In this document: one piece after another, positions 54,720 to 64,000 of the stretch | How positions within the stretch are numbered: the first letter of the stretch is position 1 | Layout: each line of letters opens with the position of its first letter | From: Catenulispora sp. GP43 | GTDB taxonomy: Bacteria > Actinomycetota > Actinomycetes > Streptomycetales > Catenulisporaceae | NCBI RefSeq assembly: GCF_041260665.1 | Contig: NZ_JBGCCT010000003.1 | Location: forward strand, 496,001 to 560,000 | Length of the DNA stretch: 64,000 bases | Reading direction: 5' to 3' | Program-made: the position numbers and the translations under genes | The notes under the pieces: model-generated | Seen by the model: the letters and a program-made list of their open reading frames with translations, nothing else | What the model was told of the DNA's origin: nothing | Databases searched by the model: none

Positions 54720-55682
54720 CTACTCGGCGAAGGCGTCGAGCTCCACGGCCAGATCGTCGCCGGTGAGTCCGCGCTGTAGATCGCTGAGACGCTTGGCCAT
54801 CCGCGGCAGGAGCTGGGTCTGGTTCCCGAGCGCGACACTCGCGTAGCCGTGCTCCGGCGCCAGCAGGACGGCGGACCGGTACCCGTTCAGCCGGCCGTTG
54901 AGATACATCTGGCCGGAGGGCCCGAGCGCCCAGGCCAGGCCGTAGGTCATCCGGTCCTCGGCACGGGTCCGGGGCCGGCGGATCTCGTCCAGGAGCGCCG
55001 GATCGTCGAGCAGGTGCTCGGCGAAGGAGAGGTAGTCGTCCGCGCAGGACCAGAGGCCGCCGCTGGGGCGCCGTCCGCGCGGGTAGTCCTCGACCGGGAG
55101 CGGGGTCTGGTCGTCCCAGCCGGTGATCAGTGCATATTCGCCCCGAAGACCCGTCGCCGGAGTGGCGAATCCGGTGTGGGCCAGGCCCCAGGGAGCGAGC
55201 AGCATGGTGTCGAGGGCTTGCTCGTAGGCGCTCCCGGTGACGGCCGCGAGGAGGCAGCCGACCAGGAAGTAGTTGCCGTTGTAGTACGACCAGCTCTCGC
55301 CGGGCTCCCGGTCGTTGCCCGCCCGGACCACCAGCCGGGCCGCTTCCGTGAGGACATCAGGGCCTTGTCCGAGCGCGGCGACGGTCGCTCCGTCCACCGA
55401 TTCGCAAAGCCCAGACACCTGGGCGAGCAACTGCTCGACGGTGATCGCGGCATCGGCCCGCCAGTCCGCGGCCAGAGCCGGCAGCAGTTCGATCGCCGGT
55501 GTCGTGAGCGGGATCCCGTGCTGTGCGAAGGCCCGCACCGTCGCCGCAGCGGTCAGCGGCTTCGTGAGCGAGGCGATGCGGAAGACCGAGGAGCCGTCGG
55601 CGTCGAGCGGGCCGTCGGTCTCGACCGTGCGCAGTCCCTCCCGCGAGACCCCGACGACCACACCCGCAGCTGCTGCACTCAT
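54720..55682 (-). CDS. Beta-lactamase-fold serine hydrolase
   Basis: 320 residues. SxxK reads SLTK near residue 40 in FRIASLTKPLTAAATVRAF; YxN is YYN in SWSYYNGNYFLVGCLL near 137. The third HxG-type motif is not obvious; GYRSAVLLAPEHGYASVALGN is in its region. There is no signal peptide, so it is probably cytosolic, unlike penicillin-binding types. Function may be esterase or D-aminopeptidase. The start ATG 55682 follows GGAGG at 6 nt; a longer frame begins at 55751. Confidence 0.84.
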   Translation of the reverse strand: MSAAAAGVVVGVSREGLRTVETDGPLDADGSSVFRIASLTKPLTAAATVRAFAQHGIPLTTPAIELLPALAADWRADAAITVEQLLAQVSGLCESVDGATVAALGQGPDVLTEAARLVVRAGNDREPGESWSYYNGNYFLVGCLLAAVTGSAYEQALDTMLLAPWGLAHTGFATPATGLRGEYALITGWDDQTPLPVEDYPRGRRPSGGLWSCADDYLSFAEHLLDDPALLDEIRRPRTRAEDRMTYGLAWALGPSGQMYLNGRLNGYRSAVLLAPEHGYASVALGNQTQLLPRMAKRLSDLQRGLTGDDLAVELDAFAE

Positions 55683-55815
55683 CCCGCGCCTCCGCCGATC
55701 CCACTTCCAGCGATCTTCCGTTGCCAGCCAGTCGATCACTGTACGGCGCAAAGGGAACTGCCGGGATCCCCGAAGGAATCCCGGCAGTTTCGGTACTGCG
55801 TATCCGTGCTCCGTC

Positions 55816-57885
55816 CTAGAACGAAGCGAGGTACCGGCCGTTCGGGCTGCCCACGCCGGTGGCGTTGTCGTAGCCCTTGGTCGCGTGCAGGTCGACGCCG
55901 TCGCCGAACAGGCGCAGCGAGGGCGCGGTCGGCGCGCCGCGGACCACCGCCAGCGGTGTGTTCGTGCGCGGGTGGTCGGTCACGTCGGTGAACAGACCGA
56001 AGGTCGCGCGCAGGTAGATCTCCGGGTTCGCGAAGCCGATCGGGCCGCCCTGCGCCTGCTGCGCGTCGGCCTGGATGCCGACGAAGGTCGGGGCCGCCAG
56101 GCTGGTGCCGCCGATGCGGGACTCGGCGTAGCCGGTGGAGCCGTCGGGCAGCTGCTGGGTGTAGCCCTGCAGGAAGCCGGTACTCGGGTCGCCGTAGGCC
56201 GCGACGTCCGGGACGACGCGCTTCGGCGAGGTGGCCGTGCCGTTCAGGAGCGTGCCGGACAGCGAGGACGGGACCGTCCAGCTCTGGTACCAGGGCTGCG
56301 CGAACACGTCGCTGGTGCCGCCGCCACCGCCGTAGAGGTAGGACGGGGTGGTCCACGCCGAGTTGCCGGTGGCCGGCGCCGAGCTCGAGGTCTGCCACGA
56401 GGTCTGGAACTGCACCTTGTTGTCCGCGCCGATGGCGATGCTGGTGCCGCCGACCGAGGTCACCCACGGCGAGGAGGTCGGGTACTCGGCCTGCGACCGC
56501 GAGGAGCCGGCGTCGGCCCCGCACCCGCTGGCCGGGTTGTCGTCGCTGCAGTCACCGGCCGAGAAGTAGAAGCCGATGCCCTCCGCGGCGCCCTTCTGGA
56601 AGGTCTGCTCGTAGGCCTGGATCAGGGACGGGTCCATGTCGACCGGGTTGCCCGAGGGGTCCAGGGAGTGGATCACCTCGCCCCAGGAGTTGGAGACCAT
56701 GTCCGCCAGGTGGTGGTCGACGACCAGCTGCAGCGAGTCCAGCAGACCGCCGTTGGCCGCGACGCCGCCCCCGGCGGTGTCGAAGCAGGAGTTCGCGCCG
56801 ATGTAGAGCACGTTGGCGTCCGGCGCCATGCCGTGCACCGACTCGACGTCCAGCGCCTCCTCGCCGGCCCAGCCGGCCGGGCCGCCGCACGCGTCCTGGT
56901 CGGTCCACTGGCCCGGGGTGACGATCTCCGAGTACTGCCCCGGCCGGAACGGCTTGTCGCCGTGCCGCGTCGCGTACTCGTTCGCGTCGGCCTTCATGCT
57001 GGGCAGGCCGTACGCGTCCAGCACCGCGACGGTGACGCCCTTGCCGGTCAGACCGCTGCCGGTCACGCCGTAGGCGCCGCGCACCTGCTTGGGCGTGTAG
57101 CCGCAGACCGCCCACGGCACGGACTGGCCGTTCAGCGAGGGCAGGCCGGTCGCGAGCTTCTGCCCGCTGTAGTCCGAGCAGGGATAGGTGCCCAGGTAGG
57201 GGACGCCACCGGAGCCGGTGGTCGCGGTCTTCTTGTCGGCCGCGTCGGAGCCGCCGGAGCCATCGGTGTTGTTCGGCTTGTTGGCCGTCCGGTCCTGCGC
57301 CAGCCCGGTGATGCCGATGATCGCCGACCGCACCCCGGCCGGCACGCTGACGTCGCGCGACGGGGCCCGCAGCGAGCCGTCGGAGGTGGCGTACTCATGG
57401 AAGGAGGTGTTCAGGGCGGCCGCCACAGCAGCGGCACTGCCCTGCACGGCTATGTAGTCCTCGGTCTGCCCGGTCACCGTCAGCCCGGCACCACCGAGCC
57501 ACGCCTTGACCGCGGCCACCTGCGCCGCACTGGCCCCGAACCGCGCCTGCACCTGCGCCGGCGTCAAGAAGTGCCGATAGGCGGCACTCTTGGGATCGGT
57601 CACCGACCGCGCATAAGCGGCCAGCCCCTGCGGATCCTGCCCGGCGAGGTACACACGCACAGCCACCGGAGCCGCAGCCGGAGCCGCCCCCCGATCAGCA
57701 CTCGCCGAAGCCCACGCCGGCTTCGACCCGGAGATCACATCGGCACTGGCGGCATGCGCAGCCCCCGCGCCCACCAGGAACATCGAACCGGCGGCCAGCG
57801 TCCCGGCCACGGACATCGCACCGGCGACCCGCCGGCCCCTGCGCGAACGGTTGAGGCGAGAGGTCGCATTTGTGGGTTTTGCCAC
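55816..57885 (-). CDS. Sedolisin (S53) family secreted protease
   Basis: 689 residues from the GTG at 57885, which has GAAGGA about 7 nt upstream; a GTG at 57912 would add nine residues. A twin-arginine-like RRGRR precedes a hydrophobic segment ending AHAAS. A pro-kumamolisin domain covers about 50-195 (VRVYLAGQDPQGLAAYARSV, YRHFLTPAQVQARFG). The catalytic domain has GEEALDVESVHGMAPDA with Glu and Asp near 341-346, and Ser595 in IGGTSLAAPTFVG, plus the Ca-binding end GYDNATGVGSPNG. Sedolisins are acid-acting extracellular proteases. It is a single gene. Confidence 0.92.
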   Translation of the reverse strand: MAKPTNATSRLNRSRRGRRVAGAMSVAGTLAAGSMFLVGAGAAHAASADVISGSKPAWASASADRGAAPAAAPVAVRVYLAGQDPQGLAAYARSVTDPKSAAYRHFLTPAQVQARFGASAAQVAAVKAWLGGAGLTVTGQTEDYIAVQGSAAAVAAALNTSFHEYATSDGSLRAPSRDVSVPAGVRSAIIGITGLAQDRTANKPNNTDGSGGSDAADKKTATTGSGGVPYLGTYPCSDYSGQKLATGLPSLNGQSVPWAVCGYTPKQVRGAYGVTGSGLTGKGVTVAVLDAYGLPSMKADANEYATRHGDKPFRPGQYSEIVTPGQWTDQDACGGPAGWAGEEALDVESVHGMAPDANVLYIGANSCFDTAGGGVAANGGLLDSLQLVVDHHLADMVSNSWGEVIHSLDPSGNPVDMDPSLIQAYEQTFQKGAAEGIGFYFSAGDCSDDNPASGCGADAGSSRSQAEYPTSSPWVTSVGGTSIAIGADNKVQFQTSWQTSSSAPATGNSAWTTPSYLYGGGGGTSDVFAQPWYQSWTVPSSLSGTLLNGTATSPKRVVPDVAAYGDPSTGFLQGYTQQLPDGSTGYAESRIGGTSLAAPTFVGIQADAQQAQGGPIGFANPEIYLRATFGLFTDVTDHPRTNTPLAVVRGAPTAPSLRLFGDGVDLHATKGYDNATGVGSPNGRYLASF

Positions 57886-58075
57886 GTTGAGCTTCCTTCG
57901 TAGAACCGGCACCCGCGTGTGCCTACGGTGGCGGCCCCCACGGCGTGCGCAGCGGCGGGATCATGCGGCTGCGTGGGTGATTCTGACGATGAACAAGGGG
58001 TTGCGACAGGGGGCACCGGATCACGGAATGGCAAATAACGGGAGGGCGAACTTCGCGAAGCGTGACAGGGTGTCT

Positions 58076-58123
58076 AAAAACACTGAGAGCCCAGGTACCG
58101 GAATCCGGTCTACCTGGGCTCTC
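58076..58123 (-). terminator. Terminator of tRNA-Gly
   Basis: GAGAGCCCAGGTA (58085-58097) pairs perfectly with TACCTGGGCTCTC (58111-58123), and an inner CCGG-AAT-CCGG adds to the stem. On the minus strand AGTGTTTTTAG follows, giving a U run. The tRNA ends 9 bp away. Confidence 0.88.
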
Positions 58124-58131
58124 CTCGAGTG

Positions 58132-58202
58132 AGCGGGCGACGAGAATCGAACTCGCGCTCTGAGCTTGGGAAGCTCATGTTCTACCATTAAACTACGCCC
58201 GC
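58132..58202 (-). tRNA. tRNA-Gly, anticodon CCC
   Basis: The reverse strand folds as a full cloverleaf: acceptor GCGGGCG/CGCCCGC, D arm with AATGGTA loop, anticodon stem TGAGC/GCTCA with loop TTCCCAA (anticodon CCC, codon GGG), T arm with TTCGATT loop and discriminator T. CCA is not encoded. Length 71 nt. Confidence 0.93.
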
Positions 58203-58341
58203 ACAGGCACCCACCGGCGGGATCCGCCCGGCGGGCCGCCGTATGAGCGCCAACTGTACCTGATCGCTCGGGATCGCGTCACGGAGGTTGGGCGGGAGGC
58301 CGCGGGGCGGGGCGTGTTCGCGGCACGGTAGCGTTGGGTGC

Positions 58342-58965
58342 GTGTTGCTCTCAGATAAGGACATTCGGGCGGAAATCGATGCTCAGCGGGTCGTTCTAGA
58401 CCCGTTCGAGCCCGCGATGGTGCAGCCCTCCAGTGTGGATGTGCGGCTGGATCGCTTCTTCCGGGTGTTCGAGAACCACCGGTATCCGTTCATCGATCCG
58501 GCGCAGGAGCAGCCTGAGCTGACGCGGTTGGTGGAGCCGGATGGGGATGAGCCGTTCATCCTGCACCCCGGGGAGTTCGTGTTGGCCTCGACGTATGAGG
58601 TCGTGACGCTTCCGCAGGATCTCGCCGCGCGGCTTGAGGGGAAGTCGAGTCTGGGGCGGTTGGGGCTGCTGACGCATTCCACCGCCGGGTTCATCGACCC
58701 CGGGTTCTCCGGGCACGTCACGTTGGAGCTCTCCAATGTCGCGACGCTGCCGATCAAGCTGTGGCCCGGTATGAAGATCGGGCAGTTGTGCTTCTTCAAG
58801 CTGTCGTCGGCCGCCGACAATCCGTACGGGTCGGCCGTGAACCAGTCGCGGTACCAGAATCAGCGGGGGCCGACGCCGTCGCGGAGCTACATGAACTTCC
58901 ATCGGACGGACATCGCCAAGGCCGACAAGCTCGCCGAGGCTGACGGCGGGGACTTCGCCGACTGA
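58342..58965 (+). CDS. dcd: dCTP deaminase
   Basis: 207 residues. [22 protein letters not shown] opening, [10 protein letters not shown], the catalytic [20 protein letters not shown] and YMNFHR end match Dcd. The enzyme deaminates dCTP to dUTP; actinobacterial members may be bifunctional and release dUMP and pyrophosphate. The GTG at 58342 is chosen because TAGCGT stands 7 nt upstream and the protein begins properly there. Confidence 0.94.
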   Translation: MLLSDKDIRAEIDAQRVVLDPFEPAMVQPSSVDVRLDRFFRVFENHRYPFIDPAQEQPELTRLVEPDGDEPFILHPGEFVLASTYEVVTLPQDLAARLEGKSSLGRLGLLTHSTAGFIDPGFSGHVTLELSNVATLPIKLWPGMKIGQLCFFKLSSAADNPYGSAVNQSRYQNQRGPTPSRSYMNFHRTDIAKADKLAEADGGDFAD

Positions 58966-59080
58966 TACGGCTACAGCGCCGACCGCTGCCGACCGCTGCC
59001 GACCGCCGCCCGGCGCGCCGACCGAGTGAATCTGCGCCCGGACGCGAATACCGGAGCCCGCCTGCTGACACAGTGACGAT

Positions 59081-59968
59081 GTGGTCGCCCTGTCAGCTCG
59101 TTGGCCTTTCGCCCGCCCGGCGGACCAGGCCGTCCCCCGCCCGGACCGCCTGCTCCGGGACAACCCGGTGCTCCTGCTGTCCGCGCTCCAGGCTCCCGGC
59201 ACGGTCGCGGGGCTGATCGCGACGTGGCATCCGGGCTGGCGGCCGGCGGACCACCCCGTGGACGGCCCCGTGGACGCCTCCGTCGATCGCCCCGCGGACG
59301 CCCCCGCGCCGCCCGCGCCCACGCCCCTGGCCGACGACATCCGCTGGCACGGCCCCCTGCGCCTGACCCCCATGCTCCGCGCCGACGCGGGCCTGCCGGC
59401 CACCGGCCCGGCGGCCTCGCTCGGCCTGGCCTACGTGGCCGAGGCGCGGCGTGCCCGCACCAAGATCGGCGACAGCCGGCACGCGGACCTGCTGCGCCTG
59501 CGCTACCCGCAGGGCCTGCCGGCCGGCGCCGAGGCCGAGGCCTGGCACCTGGTGCGCGGGCTGGCCAAGCGGCTGCGCGGTGTGGCGCGCCTGCCCGGCG
59601 GCCCCGTCCACGCCCCGCACCAGGACGCGCCGCTGCCGGGTGACGCCGACCATGCCGTCTTCGGCCACGAGATGCTGCCGTGGATCGTGCTGCGCGAGAT
59701 CCTGCGGCCGATCGTCCCGGAGCTGACCCGCGAGGTGGTTCGCGGCGCCGGCGGCTACATCCTGCGGCACCGCGATCTGCTGGAGGTGCGGGTGCGTCCG
59801 GCGGGGCCGGGGACCCGGCTGCCGCACGCGCTGCGGGGCCGTGCCGACGAAGCCTGGCCGCGCTGTATCTACGAGTTCTGTGATACCTCGCCTATCTGCC
59901 GCGTCCTGCGCTTCCGCGCCCGGCCGGCGCGCCGGCCGGGCACCCGGCTCGGGCCGGTGCCGCGCTGA
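59081..59968 (+). CDS. Hypothetical protein, unknown family
   Basis: 295 residues from GTG 59081. It is Arg-, Ala- and Pro-rich, with no signal peptide or helix. Residues 60-85 are a run of DHPVDGPVDASVDRPADAP-type repeats. Residues 100-295 seem folded: LGLAYVAEARRARTKIGDSRHADLLRLRYPQGLPAG, FGHEMLPWIVLREILRPIVPELTREVV, then a cluster with CIYEFCDTSPICRVLRF holding three Cys. I do not recognise a family. Third-position GC favours this frame over the overlapping frames on both strands. Confidence 0.6.
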   Translation: MVALSARWPFARPADQAVPRPDRLLRDNPVLLLSALQAPGTVAGLIATWHPGWRPADHPVDGPVDASVDRPADAPAPPAPTPLADDIRWHGPLRLTPMLRADAGLPATGPAASLGLAYVAEARRARTKIGDSRHADLLRLRYPQGLPAGAEAEAWHLVRGLAKRLRGVARLPGGPVHAPHQDAPLPGDADHAVFGHEMLPWIVLREILRPIVPELTREVVRGAGGYILRHRDLLEVRVRPAGPGTRLPHALRGRADEAWPRCIYEFCDTSPICRVLRFRARPARRPGTRLGPVPR

Positions 59969-60065
59969 TCGCCGAGGTCACAGGCGGTGTCCACCTCGAT
60001 GCGGACGGTTTCCCCGAGGAAACCAGGACGTTCACCACCAGATGACACGGTCCTGACGCCGGACT

Positions 60066-60098
60066 GCGGGTAATGCCCGCACCCCCGGTAATGGGGGT
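60066..60098. terminator. Two tandem small hairpins
   Basis: GCGGG-TAATG-CCCGC (60066-60080) and ACCCCC-GGTAAT-GGGGGT (60081-60098) abut each other, both with TAAT in the loop. They lie 98 bp past the hypothetical gene and before the iron-box-like site. Confidence 0.45.
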
Positions 60099-60113
60099 TA
60101 CAAAAACTCGATA

Positions 60114-60132
60114 CTGAGGTAGGCTAACTTTC
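60114..60132. promoter_or_regulatory. Possible IdeR/DmdR iron box
   Basis: CTGAGGTAGGCTAACTTTC matches the IdeR consensus TTAGGTTAGGCTAACCTAA at 12 of 19 positions when aligned, with AGGCTAAC intact. It lies 59 bp before the MFS gene. The right half is weak. Confidence 0.45.
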
Positions 60133-60190
60133 GCACCCGAGGCGGTCGGGCCCCGGGGCACCGAAGCACCCTTGGGGGGCCTGCCCAGCC

Positions 60191-61453
60191 GTGAAGTCAG
60201 CCACCTTCTCCTCGCTGTCGATCCGCAACTACCGTCTTTTCGCCAGCGGCATGGTGGTGTCGAACACCGGCATCTGGATGCAGCGCATCGCGCAGGACTG
60301 GCTCGTCGTCTCGCTCACCGGCTCCGGGACCGACCTGGGCATCGTCACCGCGCTGCAGTTCGGACCGGCCCTGATATTCAGCCTGTGGGGCGGCGCGCTG
60401 GCCGACCGCTACCGCAAGAACCGCCTGCTGATGCTCACCGCGGCCCTGACCGGGCTGTGCGCGCTGGTGCTGGGCCTGCTGGTGGTCTCCAACGCGGTGC
60501 AGCTGTGGCAGGTGTACGTCATCGCGCTGATCGGCGGCACGGTCACCGCCTTCGACAACCCCGCGCGCCAGTCCTTCGTGATCGAGCTGGTCGGGCCCGA
60601 GGACCTGCCGAACGCGGTCTCGCTGAACGCCGCCACCTTCAACCTGGCGCGGATGCTCGGCCCGGCGCTGGCCAGCCTGGCGCTCGCGGTCATGGACGTG
60701 GGCTGGGTGTTCATCACCAACGCGCTCACCACGCTGGCGATCATCACCGCGCTGGCCCTGATCCGCCGCGAGGAGCTGCACGCGCCGGTCCCGATCGTGC
60801 GCGCCAAGGGCCAGTACCGCGAGGCCTTCAGCTACCTGCGCACCCGCCCGGACCTGGTGGCCGTGCTGGCCTGCATGTTCTTCCTGGCCACCTTCGGGCT
60901 GAACTTCCAGCTCACCAGCACCCTGATGGCCACCCAGACCTTCCACCTGGGCAAGGGCGTGTTCGGCCTGCTGAACATCATGCTCGCGCTCGGCGCGCTG
61001 TCCGGTGCGCTGGTCACCGCGCGCAAGCGCCGGGTCGGGGTGGCGCTGGTGCTGCTGTCCGCCTGCGGCTTCGGGCTGGCCGCGACCGTGGTCTCGCTGA
61101 TGCCGAACCCGGTGCTCTACGGCGCGCTGCTGCTGCCGGTCGGGGTCATGACCATCATGGTCACCACCGCGGCCAACGCCACCATGCAGACCGGTGTCGA
61201 GCCGGAGATGCGCGGCCGCGTGATGAGCGTCTACATGGTGGTCTTCCTCGGCGGCACGCCGGTCGGCTCGCCGCTGGTCGGCTGGGTCGGCCAGCACTTC
61301 GGGGCGCGCTACGCGGTCGGCGGCGGCGGGGTGATATCGCTGGTCGCCGCGGTGATAGCGGCCTACGCGCTGGCCCGGGTGAAGGGCATGTCGGTGCGGG
61401 AGCGGGTCCTGGCGCACACGCCGCCGCGGCTGGCCGAGCGGCTGGCGGCCTGA
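60191..61453 (+). CDS. MFS transporter, EntS/MFS_3 type
   Basis: 420 residues, 12 helices. FSSLSIRNYRLFASGMVVSNTGIWMQRIAQDWLVVSLTGS and GALADRYRKNRLLML are hallmarks of MFS_3, to which enterobactin exporter EntS belongs. A site resembling an iron box precedes it, so siderophore export is a possible role. The start is GTG. It is transcribed alone. This exporter and the one at 50762 are distant relatives. Confidence 0.87.
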   Translation: MKSATFSSLSIRNYRLFASGMVVSNTGIWMQRIAQDWLVVSLTGSGTDLGIVTALQFGPALIFSLWGGALADRYRKNRLLMLTAALTGLCALVLGLLVVSNAVQLWQVYVIALIGGTVTAFDNPARQSFVIELVGPEDLPNAVSLNAATFNLARMLGPALASLALAVMDVGWVFITNALTTLAIITALALIRREELHAPVPIVRAKGQYREAFSYLRTRPDLVAVLACMFFLATFGLNFQLTSTLMATQTFHLGKGVFGLLNIMLALGALSGALVTARKRRVGVALVLLSACGFGLAATVVSLMPNPVLYGALLLPVGVMTIMVTTAANATMQTGVEPEMRGRVMSVYMVVFLGGTPVGSPLVGWVGQHFGARYAVGGGGVISLVAAVIAAYALARVKGMSVRERVLAHTPPRLAERLAA

Positions 61454-61512
61454 GGGAGCCGGCGAAGGGGTGATCGCGGTGATCGCGGTGACCGAGGCGA
61501 TCGAGGCGACCG

Positions 61513-61596
61513 ACGGCGTGTGACCGGCGGGTCGCGGCGTGACATGGCCGAGAAATGCATGTGTCGCGTATCGACAACTCGCCGGTCACACGCCGT
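61513..61596. repeat. 17-bp inverted repeat spaced by 50 bp before thpR
   Basis: ACGGCGTGTGACCGGCG (61513-61529) and its exact reverse complement at 61580-61596 flank a 50-bp segment. The right copy lies directly before TATTGT, a potential -10. Perfect 17-bp match is far above chance for arms at this spacing. Direct 9-bp units (GTGATCGCG) stand just upstream at 61471. Confidence 0.65.
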
Positions 61597-61603
61597 ATTG
61601 TGG

Positions 61604-61627
61604 GTGCTCTCACAAGGTGTGAAGCAC
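61604..61627 (+). other. Hairpin in thpR leader
   Basis: GTGCTCTCACA pairs with TGTGAAGCAC (one bulged base) around AGG. It is 62 nt before the thpR start and would form in the transcript that begins downstream of TATTGT. Confidence 0.4.
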
Positions 61628-61688
61628 GCTGAGCAGTGCGGGCGTCCGTGTGCGGTGCAGGCGTGCTGGGGGAACCTCAAGGAGACGC

Positions 61689-62345
61689 ATGCGCTTGTTC
61701 GTGGCGATCACGCCACCCCGTGCGGTCCTGCTGGAGGTGCGGGCTGCGGTCGACGCGCTGAAGCGGGGCAACACCCCCGGAGTCAACGCCCTGCTGCGCT
61801 GGACCCGGCCGGAGACCTGGCACATCACGGTCGCCTTCTACGGCGAGGTGTCCGAGGAGAAGGCCGCCGACCTGGCCGACCGGCTGGGACGGGTCGCGGC
61901 GCGCACCACGCCGATGGAGCTGTCGCTGGCCGGCGCCGGGCGGTTCGGGCCGCGGGCGCTGTGGTTCGGCGTGCAGGGCCAGTGCGACCGGCTGGGGCGG
62001 CTGGCCGAGGCCGCCGGGGCCGCGGCGCGCCGGTGCCACATCCGGGTGGAGGACCGTCCCTACCGGCCGCACCTGACGCTGGCCCGGGTCAACGGCGTGC
62101 CGCGCGGTGTCACGCACGACGACCAGACCGGGCCGCTGGACCTGGCGCCGATCGTGGACCGCTTACGGACCTTCCGCTCGCCGGGCTGGCTGGCCGGCGA
62201 GGTCGAGCTGTTCACGGTCGCCGAGGCCGGCGGGGAGAGCGCGGCCCACGCGGCCCCGGCCGGGAACGGGGCCAACGGCGCCAACGGGGCCGGCCCCTAC
62301 AAACGCTACGAACGCGTCGCGCACTGGCCGCTGACCGGACGCTGA
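61689..62345 (+). CDS. thpR: RNA 2',3'-cyclic phosphodiesterase
   Basis: 218 residues. The two HxT/S motifs of 2H phosphoesterases are WHITVAFYGE near 44 and RPHLTLARVN near 125. MRLFVAI is the usual start, with AAGGAG at 4 nt. The enzyme hydrolyses 2',3'-cyclic phosphate at RNA ends. Its C-terminal part has a GANGANGAG repeat of unclear meaning. It lies before a small membrane peptide gene. Confidence 0.9.
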   Translation: MRLFVAITPPRAVLLEVRAAVDALKRGNTPGVNALLRWTRPETWHITVAFYGEVSEEKAADLADRLGRVAARTTPMELSLAGAGRFGPRALWFGVQGQCDRLGRLAEAAGAAARRCHIRVEDRPYRPHLTLARVNGVPRGVTHDDQTGPLDLAPIVDRLRTFRSPGWLAGEVELFTVAEAGGESAAHAAPAGNGANGANGAGPYKRYERVAHWPLTGR

Positions 62346-62368
62346 ACGATCCGCATTACCCTGGAGCG

Positions 62369-62455
62369 GTGAACACACGTACCCGCTCCAGGGTCGTCAG
62401 CTTCGTCCTGGTGGCGATCCTCGCCGTCGTGGTGATCGCCGCCGCCCTGCGCTGA
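62369..62455 (+). CDS. 28-residue single-helix membrane peptide
   Basis: MNTRTRSRVVSFVLVAILAV then VVIAAALR: a basic N-terminus and one helix of about 19 residues. TACCCT sits 6 nt before the GTG, as in the leaderless genes of this window, and GGAGCG is in between. It is not in another strong gene and lies 23 bp after thpR. Similar tiny actinobacterial genes are often overlooked. Function unknown. Confidence 0.5.
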   Translation: MNTRTRSRVVSFVLVAILAVVVIAAALR

Positions 62456-62501
62456 CGGCGCCGATCAGAGCAACCGAGCCGGCCGAGCCGGCCGAGCCCG
62501 C

Positions 62502-63764
<1,263 letters not shown>

Positions 63765-64000
63765 TCAGGAAGGGTGCGTGAGCAGGTCCAGTGTGCGGAC
63801 GTCGTAGCTGATCAGCCGGGCCAGGGCGGGGCTCGCGATCAGCTTGTCGAAGTCGAACGGGAGCGGATCCTCACTGTTCCGATCCTCCAGGCCGGCACGG
63901 ACCACGACGGCGTGGGCGGCGTCGTAGTGGATCACGACGAAGGAGTCGCGCAGCGGCCCGGTCAGCTTGGTCGCGGGACGGCCGTCGGCCAGTCTCAGGT
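63765..64000 (-). CDS. 3' end of an unknown gene cut by the window edge
   Basis: The last 78 codons of a minus-strand reading frame: LRLADGRPATKLTGPLRDSF, VVIHYDAAHAVVVRAG, PLPFDFDKLIASPAL and ARLISYDVRTLDLLTHPS before the stop. It is open to the window edge. Codon use fits a real gene; the family is not recognisable from this part. Confidence 0.6.
   Translation of the reverse strand, partial: LRLADGRPATKLTGPLRDSFVVIHYDAAHAVVVRAGLEDRNSEDPLPFDFDKLIASPALARLISYDVRTLDLLTHPS

Noticed and set aside
55315-57903. 862-codon plus frame opposite the sedolisin gene
   Set aside because: It spans the hydrolase 5' end and the whole protease gene; the protease has its catalytic motifs and signal peptide on the minus strand.
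61610-61622. CRP/FNR site from TCACA and TGTGA
   Set aside because: The half-sites are in reversed order with a 3-nt gap, unlike TGTGA-N6-TCACA; it is better read as a hairpin stem.

Overview
The window is very GC-rich, densely coded chromosomal DNA of a free-living actinomycete. The evidence is GC-ending codons, a class E sortase, an actinobacterial-type SerC, a FadE5-type acyl-CoA dehydrogenase, a CtpE-type calcium ATPase and many start codons that look leaderless. The abundance of cell-wall-binding type 2 modules, tectonin-like lectin repeats and secreted proteases recalls Catenulisporales or Streptomycetales, but this placement is inference. I see no prophage, insertion sequence, CRISPR array or rRNA. 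One tRNA-Gly (anticodon CCC) is present.

Layout. 0.1-4.6 kb: a translationally coupled operon of GT2 glycosyltransferase, YfhO-type GT-C protein and GtrA flippase, which resembles the three-component envelope glycosylation systems of Firmicutes. 4.6-9.3 kb: a RibD-like reductase and two secreted proteins with triple cell-wall-binding repeats. 9.5-12.9 kb: CtpE, a lipoprotein and a small membrane protein. 12.9-16.7 kb: a branched-chain amino-acid type ABC transporter with LivH and LivM fused and no binding protein, coupled to a thioredoxin-like gene. 16.8-19.9 kb: Uma2-type nuclease, SseB-like protein and a FadE5-type acyl-CoA dehydrogenase behind a probable two-site operator. 20.0-25.8 kb: a surface-protein cluster of sortase E, an LPHTG-anchored protein, its larger paralogue and two secreted proteins with C-terminal membrane anchors.

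25.8-34.0 kb: fructosamine-kinase-like protein, a small four-helix membrane protein, a MarR regulator with a histone-H1-like tail, flotillin and an NfeD-like protein separated by a self-contained DUF2975-XRE regulatory pair, then thiC under a TPP riboswitch. 34.2-41.5 kb: DinB-like protein, lipoproteins, a phosphatase, a NERD protein, a PadR regulator facing its probable target across four 15-bp operator repeats, and a large membrane/coiled-coil protein with a DNA-binding-like end. 41.6-50.7 kb: a carbohydrate utilisation locus with ROK repressor, GH20 enzyme fused to lectin repeats, sugar ABC importer without its own ATPase, and two Gfo/Idh/MocA oxidoreductases.

50.8-54.7 kb: MFS exporter and class V aminotransferase diverging from a MocR regulator; the two divergent start codons share the same CATG. 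54.7-64.0 kb: serine hydrolase, sedolisin protease, tRNA-Gly, dcd, an unknown protein, an MFS transporter behind a possible iron box, thpR, a 28-residue membrane peptide, serC and the 3' end of an unknown gene. The most unusual features are regulatory DNA (the palindrome with the shared CATG, the 15-bp periodic array, the four-copy TGACNCTCC motif, the TATCG array) and unusual fusions (MarR-H1, LivHM, GH20-lectin).
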